From positions 1-43,490 of the forward strand of contig JARHXX010000029.1 of the NCBI GenBank assembly GCA_029269125.1: DNA of 43,490 nt, given 5' to 3'. The DNA is from Kiritimatiellaeota bacterium B1221. Lineage in GTDB: Bacteria; Verrucomicrobiota; Kiritimatiellia; SS1-B-03-39; UBA6053. Position 1 is the stretch's first letter. The number at the start of each line of letters is the position of its first letter. Shown here one piece after another: positions 15,890 through 24,592 of the stretch. Below the pieces are notes generated by a model that saw only the letters and a program-made list of their open reading frames with translations, ran no database searches and was not told where the DNA came from. The position numbers and the translations under genes are program-made.

Positions 15890-16098
15890 CCCTAAATCAT
15901 TCTGCCCAAAATCATTCTGCCCTAAATCATTCTGCCCCTAAATCATTCTGCCCTAAATCATTCTGCCCCTAAATCATTCTGCCCTAAATTATCCTGCCCT
16001 AAGTCATTCTGCCCCTAAATCATTCTGCCCCTAAATCATTCTGCCCTAAATCATCCTGCCCTAAATTATCCTGCTCAAAATCATTCTGCCCAAAATGA
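15890..16098 (+). repeat. Tandem array B: 15/16-bp repeat, about 13 units, opposite in sense to array A
   Basis: Units of the form TCTGCCC(C)TAAATCAT run from 15890 to 16098, mixing 15- and 16-base lengths with a few variants (CCTGCCCTAAATTAT, CCTGCTCAAAATCAT). The unit is the reverse complement, with one or two changes, of the 15-mer submotif of array A (GGGCAAGATGATTTA). The two arrays could therefore fold together into long imperfect stems and may derive from one ancestral 15-mer. Confidence 0.93.
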
Positions 16099-16157
16099 CA
16101 ATGGGGTTGAAAACGCTTTCGTCTTGCCCCAACCCCCTATATCGTTAAGAGTCCGCC

Positions 16158-18656
16158 ATGGTTAATGAAGCAACCCCTATGATGAAACAGTTCCGCAAAA
16201 TTCGGAACAGTCTGCCGGAAGATACCATTCTCTTTTTCCGGCTTGGCGACTTCTATGAAATGTTTTTCGATGATGCGGTGAAGGCCTCCAAAATCCTCGA
16301 AATCACCCTGACCAAACGTCAGAAAATTCCCATGTGCGGAATTCCTTTTCATTCTGCGGACAGCTATTTGGCCAAACTGATCAGAGCGGGTGTAAAAGTT
16401 GCGATCTGCGAGCAAACCGAAGACCCCAACCAAACCAAAGGCATTGTGCAGCGCGAAGTGGTGCGCATCATCACCCCCGGCACGGTCTTGGAAGATAACG
16501 TATTGGATTCTGCCCGTCCCAATTACCTGGCCGGATTGCATCAGGCAAAAAACGGCTACGGCTTAGCACTTCTGGATATTTCCACCGGAGATTTCCGCAT
16601 CGAGGAATCCAAAGATTTGAGCGCACTGCTGGATAGTTTTGTGGCCGCCGGCCCCGAGGAACTGCTGGTGGCGGAAGAAGAGAAAGATCAGTGGCCGGCC
16701 GAATTAAAGTTGGTGGCGAGGGTGCTGACGCCCTACGATGATTGGGTTTTCGAGAGCGATGCCGCAGAGGATCTGCTGATCCGCCATTTCTCGGTACAGT
16801 CCCTGGAAGGATTCGGCTGTCAAAACCTGGGCCCGGCCCTGGGAGCCGCGGCTGCGGTTTTACATTATGTGCATCACAACCTGCACAACAAAATTGACCA
16901 CATCCGCTCTCTGCAGGTCCGGAATCCGGAGGATTATTTGGTCCTAGATGAAGCCACGGTTTCCAATTTGGAACTGCTGGAGTCCCGGGATCCGCGCCCC
17001 GGCCACCGCGGCCCGACCTTGCTCAAAGTGATGGATGCCACCTGCACCGCCATGGGCGCCCGTTTGCTCCGTCAGTGGATCGCCCGTCCGCTCACCAACA
17101 AATCCGCCATTGAAGCACGTCACCAGGCGGTGGAAACCTTATTGAACCAACAGGCGGACTACCGTGGCCTCCGTGAAGGCCTGGGGGATGTAAAAGATAT
17201 CGAAAGATTGCTGTCCCGCTTGCACAGCAGCAGTGGAAATCCCCGGGAAGTACAGGCCATGGCGCAATCTCTATGCGCCCTCCCCGGTTTAAAAACCCTG
17301 TTGGCCTCCTCACCTTCACCCCGTCTTCACCAATTGGGAGGCGACCTGCAACCTTTGCCCGAACTCACCGCCCATATCGAAGCATCGCTGGTGGATGAAC
17401 CGCCGGCCAACCTGAAAGACGGCGGCGTCATCCGCGAGGGGGTTCACGCCGAATTGGATGAACTCCGGGCCGCATCGACCGAGGGCCGGAAATGGCTGGC
17501 CAACTTTCAGGTACAAGAACAGGAACGCACCGGTATCAAAAGTCTTAAGATCCGGCACAATAAAGTTTTCGGTTACTACATCGAAATCAGTAAATCCAAC
17601 CTGGAACTGGTACCCGACGACTACCAGCGCAAACAAACCCTGGTGAATGCCGAGCGCTTCATCACCCCCGCACTCAAGGAAGTGGAAAACAAAATTCTGG
17701 GAGCACAGGATCGATCCGTCGCCCTGGAGCAGGAACTCTTTTCCGCCCTCCGGGAAGAAGTGTTAAAATATACTTTAGAGATTCAGCAAAGCGCAAGCGC
17801 ACTGGCGGAAATTGATGTGCTGACCGGATTTGCAGAGCGGGCACTACGCTTGGGTTACTGCAAACCGAAAATGGGCGATGACGGCGTGCTCGATATTCGT
17901 GACGGACGTCACCCGGTGATCGAAACCCTGGAAGATGCCGAACGGTTTGTGCCCAACGACAGTTACCTGAACGATCAGGATTATCAATTGCACATTCTCA
18001 CCGGACCCAACATGGCCGGAAAGTCCACCTACATCCGACAGGTCGCATTGATTTCAATTCTGGCACAGATGGGAAGTTACGTACCCGCATCCGAAGCAAA
18101 ATTGAGTGTGGTGGACCGGGTATTCACCCGGGTGGGCGCGAGCGATGACCTGGCCCGCGGACGCAGTACTTTTATGGTGGAAATGCAGGAGACGGCCAAC
18201 ATTCTCAACAACGCCACCCCGAAAAGCCTGGTGATTCTCGATGAAATCGGCCGCGGCACCTCCACCTACGACGGCATCAGCATTGCCTGGGCGGTGGCGG
18301 AACATCTTCACAACCGTCCGGAAAGCAAAGCCAAAACCCTGTTTGCCACCCATTATCACGAACTCACCCAATTGCCGGAAACCCTCAGCGGCGCAAAAAA
18401 CTTTTCGGTGGCCGTGCGCGAACGCGGAGAACAAATTGTATTCCTGCGCAAGATTGTCGAAGGGGCGGCCGACCGCAGTTACGGGATTCAGGTGGGACGC
18501 CTCGCCGGCCTGCCGGATCCGGTAGTCAACCGGGCCAGAGAAATTCTGTTTGGGCTGGAAGCAGGTCAACACGGCAAAGGGCAACCCCAATTATTGCAAC
18601 CCAAACCCCGACGCAAAAAAGACGATCCGGATCAGATGAAATTGTTTGGGGATTAA
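16158..18656 (+). CDS. mutS: DNA mismatch repair protein MutS
   Basis: An 832-residue mismatch sensor and ATPase that starts methyl-independent or MutL-directed repair. The N-terminal mismatch-binding motif is seen as RLGDFYEMFFDDA (Phe-x-Glu wedge), with a connector, lever/clamp region, then the ATPase: Walker A TGPNMAGKSTYIRQ at about 614-627, the ST(F) segment DDLARGRSTFMVEM, Walker B LVILDEIGRGTSTYDG and FATHYHEL. The C-terminus is basic and ends DQMKLFGD, resembling a beta-clamp-binding motif (QMKLF). Full length. It stands directly downstream of the two repeat arrays, which it would not be expected to correct if they misalign by 15 bases or more. Confidence 0.98.
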   Translation: MVNEATPMMKQFRKIRNSLPEDTILFFRLGDFYEMFFDDAVKASKILEITLTKRQKIPMCGIPFHSADSYLAKLIRAGVKVAICEQTEDPNQTKGIVQREVVRIITPGTVLEDNVLDSARPNYLAGLHQAKNGYGLALLDISTGDFRIEESKDLSALLDSFVAAGPEELLVAEEEKDQWPAELKLVARVLTPYDDWVFESDAAEDLLIRHFSVQSLEGFGCQNLGPALGAAAAVLHYVHHNLHNKIDHIRSLQVRNPEDYLVLDEATVSNLELLESRDPRPGHRGPTLLKVMDATCTAMGARLLRQWIARPLTNKSAIEARHQAVETLLNQQADYRGLREGLGDVKDIERLLSRLHSSSGNPREVQAMAQSLCALPGLKTLLASSPSPRLHQLGGDLQPLPELTAHIEASLVDEPPANLKDGGVIREGVHAELDELRAASTEGRKWLANFQVQEQERTGIKSLKIRHNKVFGYYIEISKSNLELVPDDYQRKQTLVNAERFITPALKEVENKILGAQDRSVALEQELFSALREEVLKYTLEIQQSASALAEIDVLTGFAERALRLGYCKPKMGDDGVLDIRDGRHPVIETLEDAERFVPNDSYLNDQDYQLHILTGPNMAGKSTYIRQVALISILAQMGSYVPASEAKLSVVDRVFTRVGASDDLARGRSTFMVEMQETANILNNATPKSLVILDEIGRGTSTYDGISIAWAVAEHLHNRPESKAKTLFATHYHELTQLPETLSGAKNFSVAVRERGEQIVFLRKIVEGAADRSYGIQVGRLAGLPDPVVNRAREILFGLEAGQHGKGQPQLLQPKPRRKKDDPDQMKLFGD

Positions 18657-18677
18657 AATGAAACCCAAGGAAAATTT

Positions 18678-19313
18678 ATGAGCACGGCTTTAATATTTTA
18701 CGGTGGCTGGGATGGGCATCAGCCGGCTGAATGCGCAGAACTTTTTGCCAAAGAACTCGAAGCGCAGGGTGTGAAAGTTACCCTCTCCGACAGCCTGAAT
18801 GCCTTAAATGATCCGGAAAAAGTCAAAAGGTATGACCTGATTGTTCCGATCTGGACCATGGGCGAAATCAGCAAAGAGCAGTCCGACAATCTTTTGAATG
18901 CCGTGAAAGCGGGTACAGGATTGGCGGGTTTCCACGGAGGGATGGGTGATGCCTTTCGCGGCAACATCGATTATGAATGGGCGGTAGGCGGGATCTTTGT
19001 GGGGCATCCCCATATTGGCGATTACACCGTGCGCTTAACCGAAACCCAGCACGAAATCACCGAGGGACTTCCCTTGGAGTTCCCCTATAATTCCGAACAG
19101 TATTATATGCTGACGGATCCAGGCAACAACGTTTTGGCGGACACCCTTTATGATCACGATGGTCGCCGGGCGGTGATGCCGGTGGTGTGGACCCGGTCTT
19201 TGGGACGGGGGCGCGTCTTTTTCTCCGCATTGGGTCATCAGGTTCAGGAGTTCCGCGACTTCCCCCAGGTCAAAGAGATGACAGTTAAAGGATTGTTGTG
19301 GGCGATGCGGTAA
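18678..19313 (+). CDS. ThuA-like domain protein
   Basis: A 211-residue protein of the ThuA family (glutamine-amidotransferase-like fold), which is greatly expanded in Verrucomicrobiota and Planctomycetota and often linked to sugar catabolism. Motifs: ALIFYGGWDGHQP at the N-terminus, DLIVPIWTMGEIS, GTGLAGFHGGMGDAFRG, the GGIFVGHP segment, PVVWTRSLGRGRVFFSALGHQ. No signal peptide, so cytoplasmic. It begins 21 bases after mutS with AAGGAAA as RBS, and could be read through from it. Substrate unknown. Confidence 0.9.
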   Translation: MSTALIFYGGWDGHQPAECAELFAKELEAQGVKVTLSDSLNALNDPEKVKRYDLIVPIWTMGEISKEQSDNLLNAVKAGTGLAGFHGGMGDAFRGNIDYEWAVGGIFVGHPHIGDYTVRLTETQHEITEGLPLEFPYNSEQYYMLTDPGNNVLADTLYDHDGRRAVMPVVWTRSLGRGRVFFSALGHQVQEFRDFPQVKEMTVKGLLWAMR

Positions 19314-19383
19314 AAACGAAAAGAAGGGTCAGAACTTATAATTTTGTTACCCCGTCATTCCCTGCCTCCGTTCCGGGAACTCC

Positions 19384-20277
19384 ATGAAATATTTTAATTT
19401 TCCAACTCTGGTCATCATACTTTGGCTTTGTAGAACCTACACATTATACGGAGAAGAGAAAGCAGAGTCCAAAGGGATAACGCTAGAGGTTCTGGCTCAA
19501 CGTTTGAACCAGGCTGACCCGGCAGACCGAAATGCAACCATAAGAGAAATTGCACAAAGGGGTACCCCCGAGGCGATTGCGTTCCTGCAAACCCGCCTTG
19601 AACACAACCTGAATCAACACAAGGGAAACACCACAAGTACAGGTTGTCATTCTGTAAAAGAATTTCGCGTACATATGATCGTCCCATCTGAAAACGAGGT
19701 CTTGGCAGAGGAGCTTGCGAAAACATATTTGGAAAAATTGATACCTCTTTTAAAACGAACTGCTCTTCAGGGCACCGATGACGGAGCACATTTGGCGCAA
19801 AGAGTATATGAGTCCTATGGTCAAATAATCCCGTACAATAAACAGGGGGAGACGATCGCGTATGAACCTTCGGACAGACAAAAAAAACATCAGCAACTCC
19901 GTATCGATTTTGAGGCTCAATGGCATGAGATATTTAAAAACCTGAATCCCGAAAAGAAAGCGTTGGGACTACCCGTGAACGAGTGGCTCTCAAGGTACAA
20001 AATGCCCTTTAACCTCACCCACCGCACCAACGACGGGAGCACGGTCCAATATTATAGAGAAAGATATTCAAAAGACGAAATTGAAACTTTCACATTATAT
20101 GGTGACCTCAACGCGCTAAATGATCATAAAAAATTCACTCAAATTCTCTGGCGCTCAGATACCGGTACCGGGCAAACAGGGTTTTGGGCTTATTTCGATG
20201 CACAGGATGGCGAACTTCTTTTCCTGTTTCATATGGATTGGGCTCATGCAGATCGAATTTCGCAGAAAACGTTTTAA
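19384..20277 (+). CDS. Secreted protein of unknown function
   Basis: A 297-residue protein with a signal peptide (FPTLVIILWLCRTYTLYG-EEK). The mature N-terminus (LEVLAQRLNQADPADRNATI, then REIAQRGTPEAIAFLQTRLE) is reminiscent of a single HEAT-type helical repeat. The rest is not recognised. It is separated by 70 bases from the ThuA-like gene and followed by the FAD oxidoreductase 11 bases later. It is slightly more AT-rich than its neighbours. Confidence 0.65.
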   Translation: MKYFNFPTLVIILWLCRTYTLYGEEKAESKGITLEVLAQRLNQADPADRNATIREIAQRGTPEAIAFLQTRLEHNLNQHKGNTTSTGCHSVKEFRVHMIVPSENEVLAEELAKTYLEKLIPLLKRTALQGTDDGAHLAQRVYESYGQIIPYNKQGETIAYEPSDRQKKHQQLRIDFEAQWHEIFKNLNPEKKALGLPVNEWLSRYKMPFNLTHRTNDGSTVQYYRERYSKDEIETFTLYGDLNALNDHKKFTQILWRSDTGTGQTGFWAYFDAQDGELLFLFHMDWAHADRISQKTF

Positions 20278-20288
20278 TTGATTCTTTC

Positions 20289-21320
20289 ATGATCCCCCAC
20301 AACTTCCCTTCCCCTTCGATACAAATCATCGGTCACGGACTGGCGGGAGCCATTCTGACCGAAACACTTTCCGAAGCAGGTTTGCGGGTTTCAGTCTTTG
20401 ACGATGGCGGGACGTCATCCAGCCAGGTCGCGGCTGGCATGTTCACGCCGATTACCGGTCGGCGCCTCATTCCCAGCTGGTCGCTGGAACAGGCCTTGCC
20501 GGCGGTCAACCAGTTTTATCCGACACTCGAAAAACAATTAGGCACATCCTTTTTCCATCCTCTGTCCACCGTCCGGATTTTCCGAAACGAAAAGGAACAG
20601 ACCGAGTGGAAACAAAAGCGAGACAAGGGTTTCACAAAAGCTCTGAACACAGGGGAACTCCCCTTTCAATCCCCTTTCGGCGCTTGTGAAATCGTGGGGG
20701 GCGGATGGGTGGATCTGCCTTGTATGCTCGAAGGTTTAAAGCAAAGGCGTTTACAAAAAAAAGAATGGGGGGAATTTGAATCGCCGGACATCACGATTTG
20801 GGCCGAAGGGGTGCGGGCGGCGGATAATCCGTTGTGGAAAGATGTGGGTTGGCGGAATGCACAAGGCGATATTCTCACCCTGAAAATACCGGGGCTGCCG
20901 GAAGACCGCATTTATAATTTCGGAAAATTTTTAGTACCCTTGGGAAATCAGACCTTTCGTTGCGGCGCGACCTACGCGTGGGATGAGACTTCACCGGAAC
21001 CACGCAAGGCCGGGCGAGAAGAACTCGAAACGGTACTCGGCTCAGTGCTTACGCTTCCCTATGAGATCTTGGATCACCGGGCCGGTATTCGGCCGGTGGC
21101 TGTGGCCCGGGTGCCAGTGGCCGGTCCCCATCCCGAAGATTCGGACCAATGGATCTTTAACGGTTTTGGCAGTAAAGGGGTTTTGATGGCCCCGTGGATG
21201 GCGGAATGCGTATTAAATAAAATTCTGCGGGGAGAAGATCTCCCCAAAGAAACTCAATCGATTCGCCGAATCCTCCGTCAGCGGGATCGTATAAAAACCT
21301 ACAAGTTCCTTCGTAAATGA
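20289..21320 (+). CDS. FAD-dependent oxidoreductase, DAO family
   Basis: A 343-residue flavoprotein of the D-amino-acid oxidase/glycine oxidase fold. An N-terminal Rossmann dinucleotide motif (IIGHGLAGAILTETLSEAGL ending in an acidic residue at VFDD) is followed by SSSQVAAGMFTPITGRR, the FAD-contact segment seen in DAO and MnmC C-domains. The C-terminal part has HRAGIRPVAVARVPVAGP and the family end FNGFGSKGVLMAPWMAECV. Likely oxidises a secondary amine or amino acid; the substrate cannot be told. ATG 20289 is chosen over an upstream frame extension that would overlap the preceding gene. Confidence 0.85.
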   Translation: MIPHNFPSPSIQIIGHGLAGAILTETLSEAGLRVSVFDDGGTSSSQVAAGMFTPITGRRLIPSWSLEQALPAVNQFYPTLEKQLGTSFFHPLSTVRIFRNEKEQTEWKQKRDKGFTKALNTGELPFQSPFGACEIVGGGWVDLPCMLEGLKQRRLQKKEWGEFESPDITIWAEGVRAADNPLWKDVGWRNAQGDILTLKIPGLPEDRIYNFGKFLVPLGNQTFRCGATYAWDETSPEPRKAGREELETVLGSVLTLPYEILDHRAGIRPVAVARVPVAGPHPEDSDQWIFNGFGSKGVLMAPWMAECVLNKILRGEDLPKETQSIRRILRQRDRIKTYKFLRK

Positions 21321-21503
21321 CCCAATCGCGGTAACATAGGCTTTCAGCCTTCGCACTCCCAGGATCAAATCCCCTTTCTCAAATTCCGATTTTGATCCAG
21401 ATGAGGAGGAAGATTTTTATTTTTTTCACACCCGAAACAATAAATCAGAAAACGGTCCGTTTATGTACTTTGTAATCACACCCCTAACCCAAAGGTTAAT
21501 AAA

Positions 21504-22079
21504 ATGAACAAAGTACAGATTAGTAAAAAATGGATTCCTTGCCTGCTCGCCAGCCTCATCATTCCCGCAGTTGGATTTGCAGAGGAAAGCGAAGAAGCTG
21601 CAGCCGGTCGCCGGAAAGGCCCCCGCAAAGAAGGTCCCCGCCACGAAATGATTTTAGAAAAATTCGATGCGGATGGTGACGGAAAGCTTTCCGAAGAGGA
21701 ACGCGCCACCGCCAAAGCGGCCGGAGAAGCCCGCCGGGCGGAAATGCTGAAAACATACGATGCGGACGGTGACGGAAAACTCTCTCAAGCGGAACGCAAA
21801 AAAGCGATGAAGGATAAACGTGAAAAGTGGCATGCGGAAATTTTGGAGAAGTTTGATGCCGACGGAGATGGCAAACTCTCTGAAGAAGAACGTGCCAAAG
21901 TACGTGAAGAAATGGGTCCGCCTCCCCAGAAACGCAAAGAAATGCGTGAAAAGGCGCTGGAACGATTCGATGCCGATGGCGACGGAAAACTCTCTGAAGA
22001 GGAACGTGCCACTGCCCGTGAAGAAATGAAAAAACGCAAAGGTCCCATAGGCGAAAAGAAAGGTCTCTCCCGGGAATAA
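21504..22079 (+). CDS. Secreted protein with four EF-hand loops
   Basis: A 191-residue protein with a signal peptide (WIPCLLASLIIPAVGFA-EES). It has four near-identical calcium-binding loops, each DADGDGKLSxxE: at about residues 54-65, 90-101, 117-128 and 155-166. All twelve-residue loops keep Asp1, Asp3, Asp5 and Glu12, so calcium binding is expected. The loops are separated by charged helices rich in Lys, Arg and Glu. Such EF-hand proteins are frequent in Verrucomicrobiota and Planctomycetota, with unknown roles in the periplasm or outside. It is followed by a strong terminator and then by a shorter paralogue. Confidence 0.88.
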   Translation: MNKVQISKKWIPCLLASLIIPAVGFAEESEEAAAGRRKGPRKEGPRHEMILEKFDADGDGKLSEEERATAKAAGEARRAEMLKTYDADGDGKLSQAERKKAMKDKREKWHAEILEKFDADGDGKLSEEERAKVREEMGPPPQKRKEMREKALERFDADGDGKLSEEERATAREEMKKRKGPIGEKKGLSRE

Positions 22080-22100
22080 TCTTATTCTCCGCTGAAAACA

Positions 22101-22137
22101 CCCCCTCCCTGCTCCAGGCAGGGGGGATTTTTTTTAT
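22101..22137 (+). terminator. Terminator after the first EF-hand gene
   Basis: CCCTGC (22107-22112) pairs with GCAGGG (22118-22123), extendable through flanking C and G runs, and ends in a run of T. Confidence 0.85.
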
Positions 22138-22244
22138 TCTCTATTGAAAGTTAACCATTGCTAATTTTTTGATTCCGCCTCTAAAATAAGTTTATCCCCC
22201 GGTCCAGCCCGGATCAAAGGAGTTAACCCCCAACTGAAAGGTGA

Positions 22245-22610
22245 ATGAGAATGCAAAAATCCCCAATCGCAAAAATTTTGATGACTGCCGTGTTGGCAGG
22301 CTGGGTATTACCCATGGCGGTGATGGCCGAAGACTCCGCTGAAAAGAAAGAATATCGGAAAAAGAAACCCAACAAAGAAATGATGAAAAAATATGATGCC
22401 GACGGCGACGGCACCATTTCCGCAGAAGAAAAAGCGGCCATGATGAAAGACAAAAAAGCGAAAAAAGCAGAGTTCATGAAGAAGTATGACACCGATGGGG
22501 ACGGCAAACTTTCCATGGAGGAAAAAGCCGAAATGAAGAAAGCGAAAATGGAAGCGAAGAAAGCCGCCAGGGAAGCCAAAGAAAAAGCCAGCGACATGAT
22601 GGAGGAGTAA
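22245..22610 (+). CDS. Secreted protein with two EF-hand loops
   Basis: A 121-residue paralogue of the preceding gene product. The signal peptide (SPIAKILMTAVLAGWVLPMAVMA-EDS) is followed by two EF-hand loops, DADGDGTISAEE and DTDGDGKLSMEE, with acidic positions 1, 3, 5 and 12 intact. The linkers are extremely Lys-rich (KDKKAKKAEF, then MKKAKMEAKKAAREAKEK), so the protein is both calcium-binding and strongly basic. It has its own transcription unit, lying between two terminators. ATG 22251, two codons further in, is an alternative start. Confidence 0.85.
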   Translation: MRMQKSPIAKILMTAVLAGWVLPMAVMAEDSAEKKEYRKKKPNKEMMKKYDADGDGTISAEEKAAMMKDKKAKKAEFMKKYDTDGDGKLSMEEKAEMKKAKMEAKKAAREAKEKASDMMEE

Positions 22611-22639
22611 TCCGCCTGCTGATTATTCTTTCATAAAAC

Positions 22640-22667
22640 AAAACCCCCGGAATCTTCCGGGGGTTTT
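22640..22667 (+). terminator. Terminator between convergent genes
   Basis: AAAACCCCCGGAA pairs perfectly with TTCCGGGGGTTTT around a 2-base loop. Symmetric A and T tracts make it work in both directions, serving the EF-hand gene and the convergent YlbF-family gene. Confidence 0.9.
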
Positions 22668-22689
22668 CACTTTCTGGATGAAAAGCGTT

Positions 22690-23142
22690 TTAGCTGCAGC
22701 CACCTTCACTTCCGCAGCTGCCGCCCCCGCATCCGCCACCGCAGCATCCACCCTGTTTGGGGGAGACTTCTTCTTCGGTGGGTACGCGGCCCAGTTCAAA
22801 GGTTTTGGTTACATAACGAACCACGGTATCACGAAGTTCTTCAAATCCCTGTTGGGCTTCCACAAATCCACCGGCAACGGGGTGCATCAGCAGGCGCTCA
22901 CGCTGATCTTCAAAAGCTTGAATCTCTTCTTCGCTTAAATCACCGGTGGTCTCCTGTTTCTGGACCAGCTCGGATTGTTTCTGGCTGAGATCCTGGTATA
23001 ATTTCTGGGCATCGGCATCCTCAACGAATGCATCCAACTGCGCTTTCATGCGTTTGTAGCTGTCGAGTTCGAGCAAACTGGCACAAAGTTCTTTGGTTTT
23101 ACTGATGACGGGCGTTTCTTGGGCATTGAGTAAATCTGACAT
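22690..23142 (-). CDS. YlbF/YmcA-family protein with Cys/Gly-rich tail
   Basis: A 150-residue helical protein. Residues about 10-120 have the Com_YlbF pattern: LCASLLELDSYKRMKAQLDA, then a FVEDADAQKLYQDLSQKQSEL heptad-like segment and HPVAGGFVEAQQGFEELRD. In Firmicutes YlbF and YmcA form a complex with YaaT that affects RNase Y and developmental control, and carries Fe-S clusters. Here the C-terminus ends in a Cys/Gly cluster (GGCCGGGCGGGSCGSEGGCS) that could bind metal. ATG 23142 is chosen because AAGGA precedes it; a longer frame would overlap hflX. It is divergent from hflX, leaving a 76-base shared promoter region. Confidence 0.75.
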   Translation of the reverse strand: MSDLLNAQETPVISKTKELCASLLELDSYKRMKAQLDAFVEDADAQKLYQDLSQKQSELVQKQETTGDLSEEEIQAFEDQRERLLMHPVAGGFVEAQQGFEELRDTVVRYVTKTFELGRVPTEEEVSPKQGGCCGGGCGGGSCGSEGGCS

Positions 23143-23218
23143 GAGGTTCCTTCTGAATTGAATTAAGAGTCTGGGAAGGGTATAGGAACTCTTATGAATT
23201 GCAACTCTGGAAACGTGA

Positions 23219-24511
23219 ATGATTGATGTACAAGAAAAGCCCCGCATGGTGGAAAAGGCTTTTTTATTGAGTGTTCACCTGAAAGGAGAGTCGAAAGCTG
23301 AAGCCAAAGATTTGCTCGAAGAACTGGAAGAGCTGGTGACAACCCTGGGAATCGGGATTGTCGGATCTGCGGTCGTCGAGGTCCGGGAATGGAAGGCACG
23401 CTTGCTCATTGGCACCGGCAAAGCGGACGAAATCCTCGAACAAATGAAAGCAGTCGATGCAGACTGCCTGGTCATCGACAATGAATTATCTCCAGCACAG
23501 CAACGGAACTGGGAATCTTTCAGTAAGTGTACCTGTATCGATCGTCAGGAAGTGATTTTAGATATTTTTGGAAGCCGGGCTCAAACCAAAGAAGCCAAAT
23601 TGCAGGTCGAACTGGCCCGGATGGAATACAATTTACCCCGCTTAAAAAAGGCATGGAGTCATTTGGGACGTCAGTCCGGTGGCGGAGGCGGGGGTGGCGC
23701 GGCCCAGAAAGGGGAAGGTGAACAACAAATCGAACTGGACCGGCGAATGGTCCGGGACCGGATTTCCGCACTGAAAAAAGAATTAAAGGTGGTCCGGGCC
23801 AACCGCGCCATCCAACGGAAAGAGCGAAGCCGGGTCCCGCTTCCCCATGCAGCGGTCGTCGGATACACCAATGCGGGAAAAAGCTCCCTGCTCCAGGCCC
23901 TGTCCGGCTCCAAAATTTATGTGGCCAACAAGCTTTTCGCAACGCTGGACACCACCACCCGGCGCATTGAACTGCCCAATGGACGGCCTTTGCTGGTCAC
24001 CGACACCGTCGGATTTGTCCGAAACTTGCCCCATGGATTGGTGGACGCCTTCAAAGCAACCCTGGAAGAGGCCATTTTAGCTGATTTCCTGATTCATGTG
24101 CTGGATGTCACCGCGCCACAGGTTGAAGCCTTCCATGAGACCACCTTAAAAGTGTTGGGAGAACTGGGGGCGGATCAAAAAAGGATGATTACGGTTTTCA
24201 ACAAAATCGATCTTTTGCCCGACAATGCCCGGAAACTCTCCTTGCTCCAAAAGCACCCGGATGCCATTTTCCTCTCCACCCACAGTCGGGAGGGCCTGCA
24301 AACCCTGGAAGAAAGGTTGAGCGACCAACTCGCGGACCAGGTATCCCATGTCCATCTCCAGATTCCGCATTCCCGGGGGGATGTGGTTGCCCTGCTGCAC
24401 GAGCAGGCCAAGGTAAATAGCAGCCAGTATGAGGATGAGGCGGTCTATATCGATGCAACAGTCCCCAAACGGCTTGAGGATATGCTGGAGAGCTGGATAA
24501 TTCCCAAATAA
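23219..24511 (+). CDS. hflX: GTPase HflX
   Basis: A 430-residue ribosome-splitting GTPase that rescues stalled ribosomes. The N-terminal HflX domain (GTGKADEILEQMKAVDADC and following, VIDNELSPAQQRNWE, DIFGSRAQTKEAKLQVELA) is followed by a Gly-rich linker (SGGGGGGG), a coiled coil and the G domain: G1 GYTNAGKSS at about 214-222, G3 DTVGF, G4 NKID. The start at ATG 23219 has no clear RBS; ATG 23246 (MVEKAF) is an alternative. Divergent from the ylbF-like gene. Confidence 0.96.
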   Translation: MIDVQEKPRMVEKAFLLSVHLKGESKAEAKDLLEELEELVTTLGIGIVGSAVVEVREWKARLLIGTGKADEILEQMKAVDADCLVIDNELSPAQQRNWESFSKCTCIDRQEVILDIFGSRAQTKEAKLQVELARMEYNLPRLKKAWSHLGRQSGGGGGGGAAQKGEGEQQIELDRRMVRDRISALKKELKVVRANRAIQRKERSRVPLPHAAVVGYTNAGKSSLLQALSGSKIYVANKLFATLDTTTRRIELPNGRPLLVTDTVGFVRNLPHGLVDAFKATLEEAILADFLIHVLDVTAPQVEAFHETTLKVLGELGADQKRMITVFNKIDLLPDNARKLSLLQKHPDAIFLSTHSREGLQTLEERLSDQLADQVSHVHLQIPHSRGDVVALLHEQAKVNSSQYEDEAVYIDATVPKRLEDMLESWIIPK

Positions 24512-24582
24512 AATTTCCAACAAACCGCTAACAATATTCCGCTTTTTCCTGCTAGCCTTTTATATTTATGCTGAGTAGTACA

Positions 24583-24588
24583 TATAAT
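24583..24588 (+). promoter_or_regulatory. Perfect -10 box five bases before a start codon: leaderless promoter candidate
   Basis: TATAAT at 24583-24588 lies four bases before ATG 24593. A weak -35 (TTTATA at 24559-24564) is 18 bases upstream. Transcription would start at or next to the A of the start codon, giving a leaderless mRNA, and there is no Shine-Dalgarno. Inferred from position. Confidence 0.5.
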
Positions 24589-24592
24589 ACTT

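Noticed and set aside
15088..16098. CRISPR array
   Set aside because: Units are continuous near-identical repeats with no unique spacers, and no cas gene is present. The Cas4-like nuclease is 21 kb away in another module.
16107..16143. Promoter of mutS (TTGAAA with TATATC)
   Set aside because: The spacing between the two boxes is 25 bases, too long for a sigma70 promoter.
20184..20288. Upstream extension of the FAD oxidoreductase
   Set aside because: The extra residues overlap the end of the preceding secreted-protein gene, while the Rossmann motif begins normally about ten residues after ATG 20289.
23143..23247. Upstream extension of the YlbF-family protein
   Set aside because: It would overlap the hflX start and lacks a ribosome-binding site, whereas ATG 23142 has AAGGA in front.
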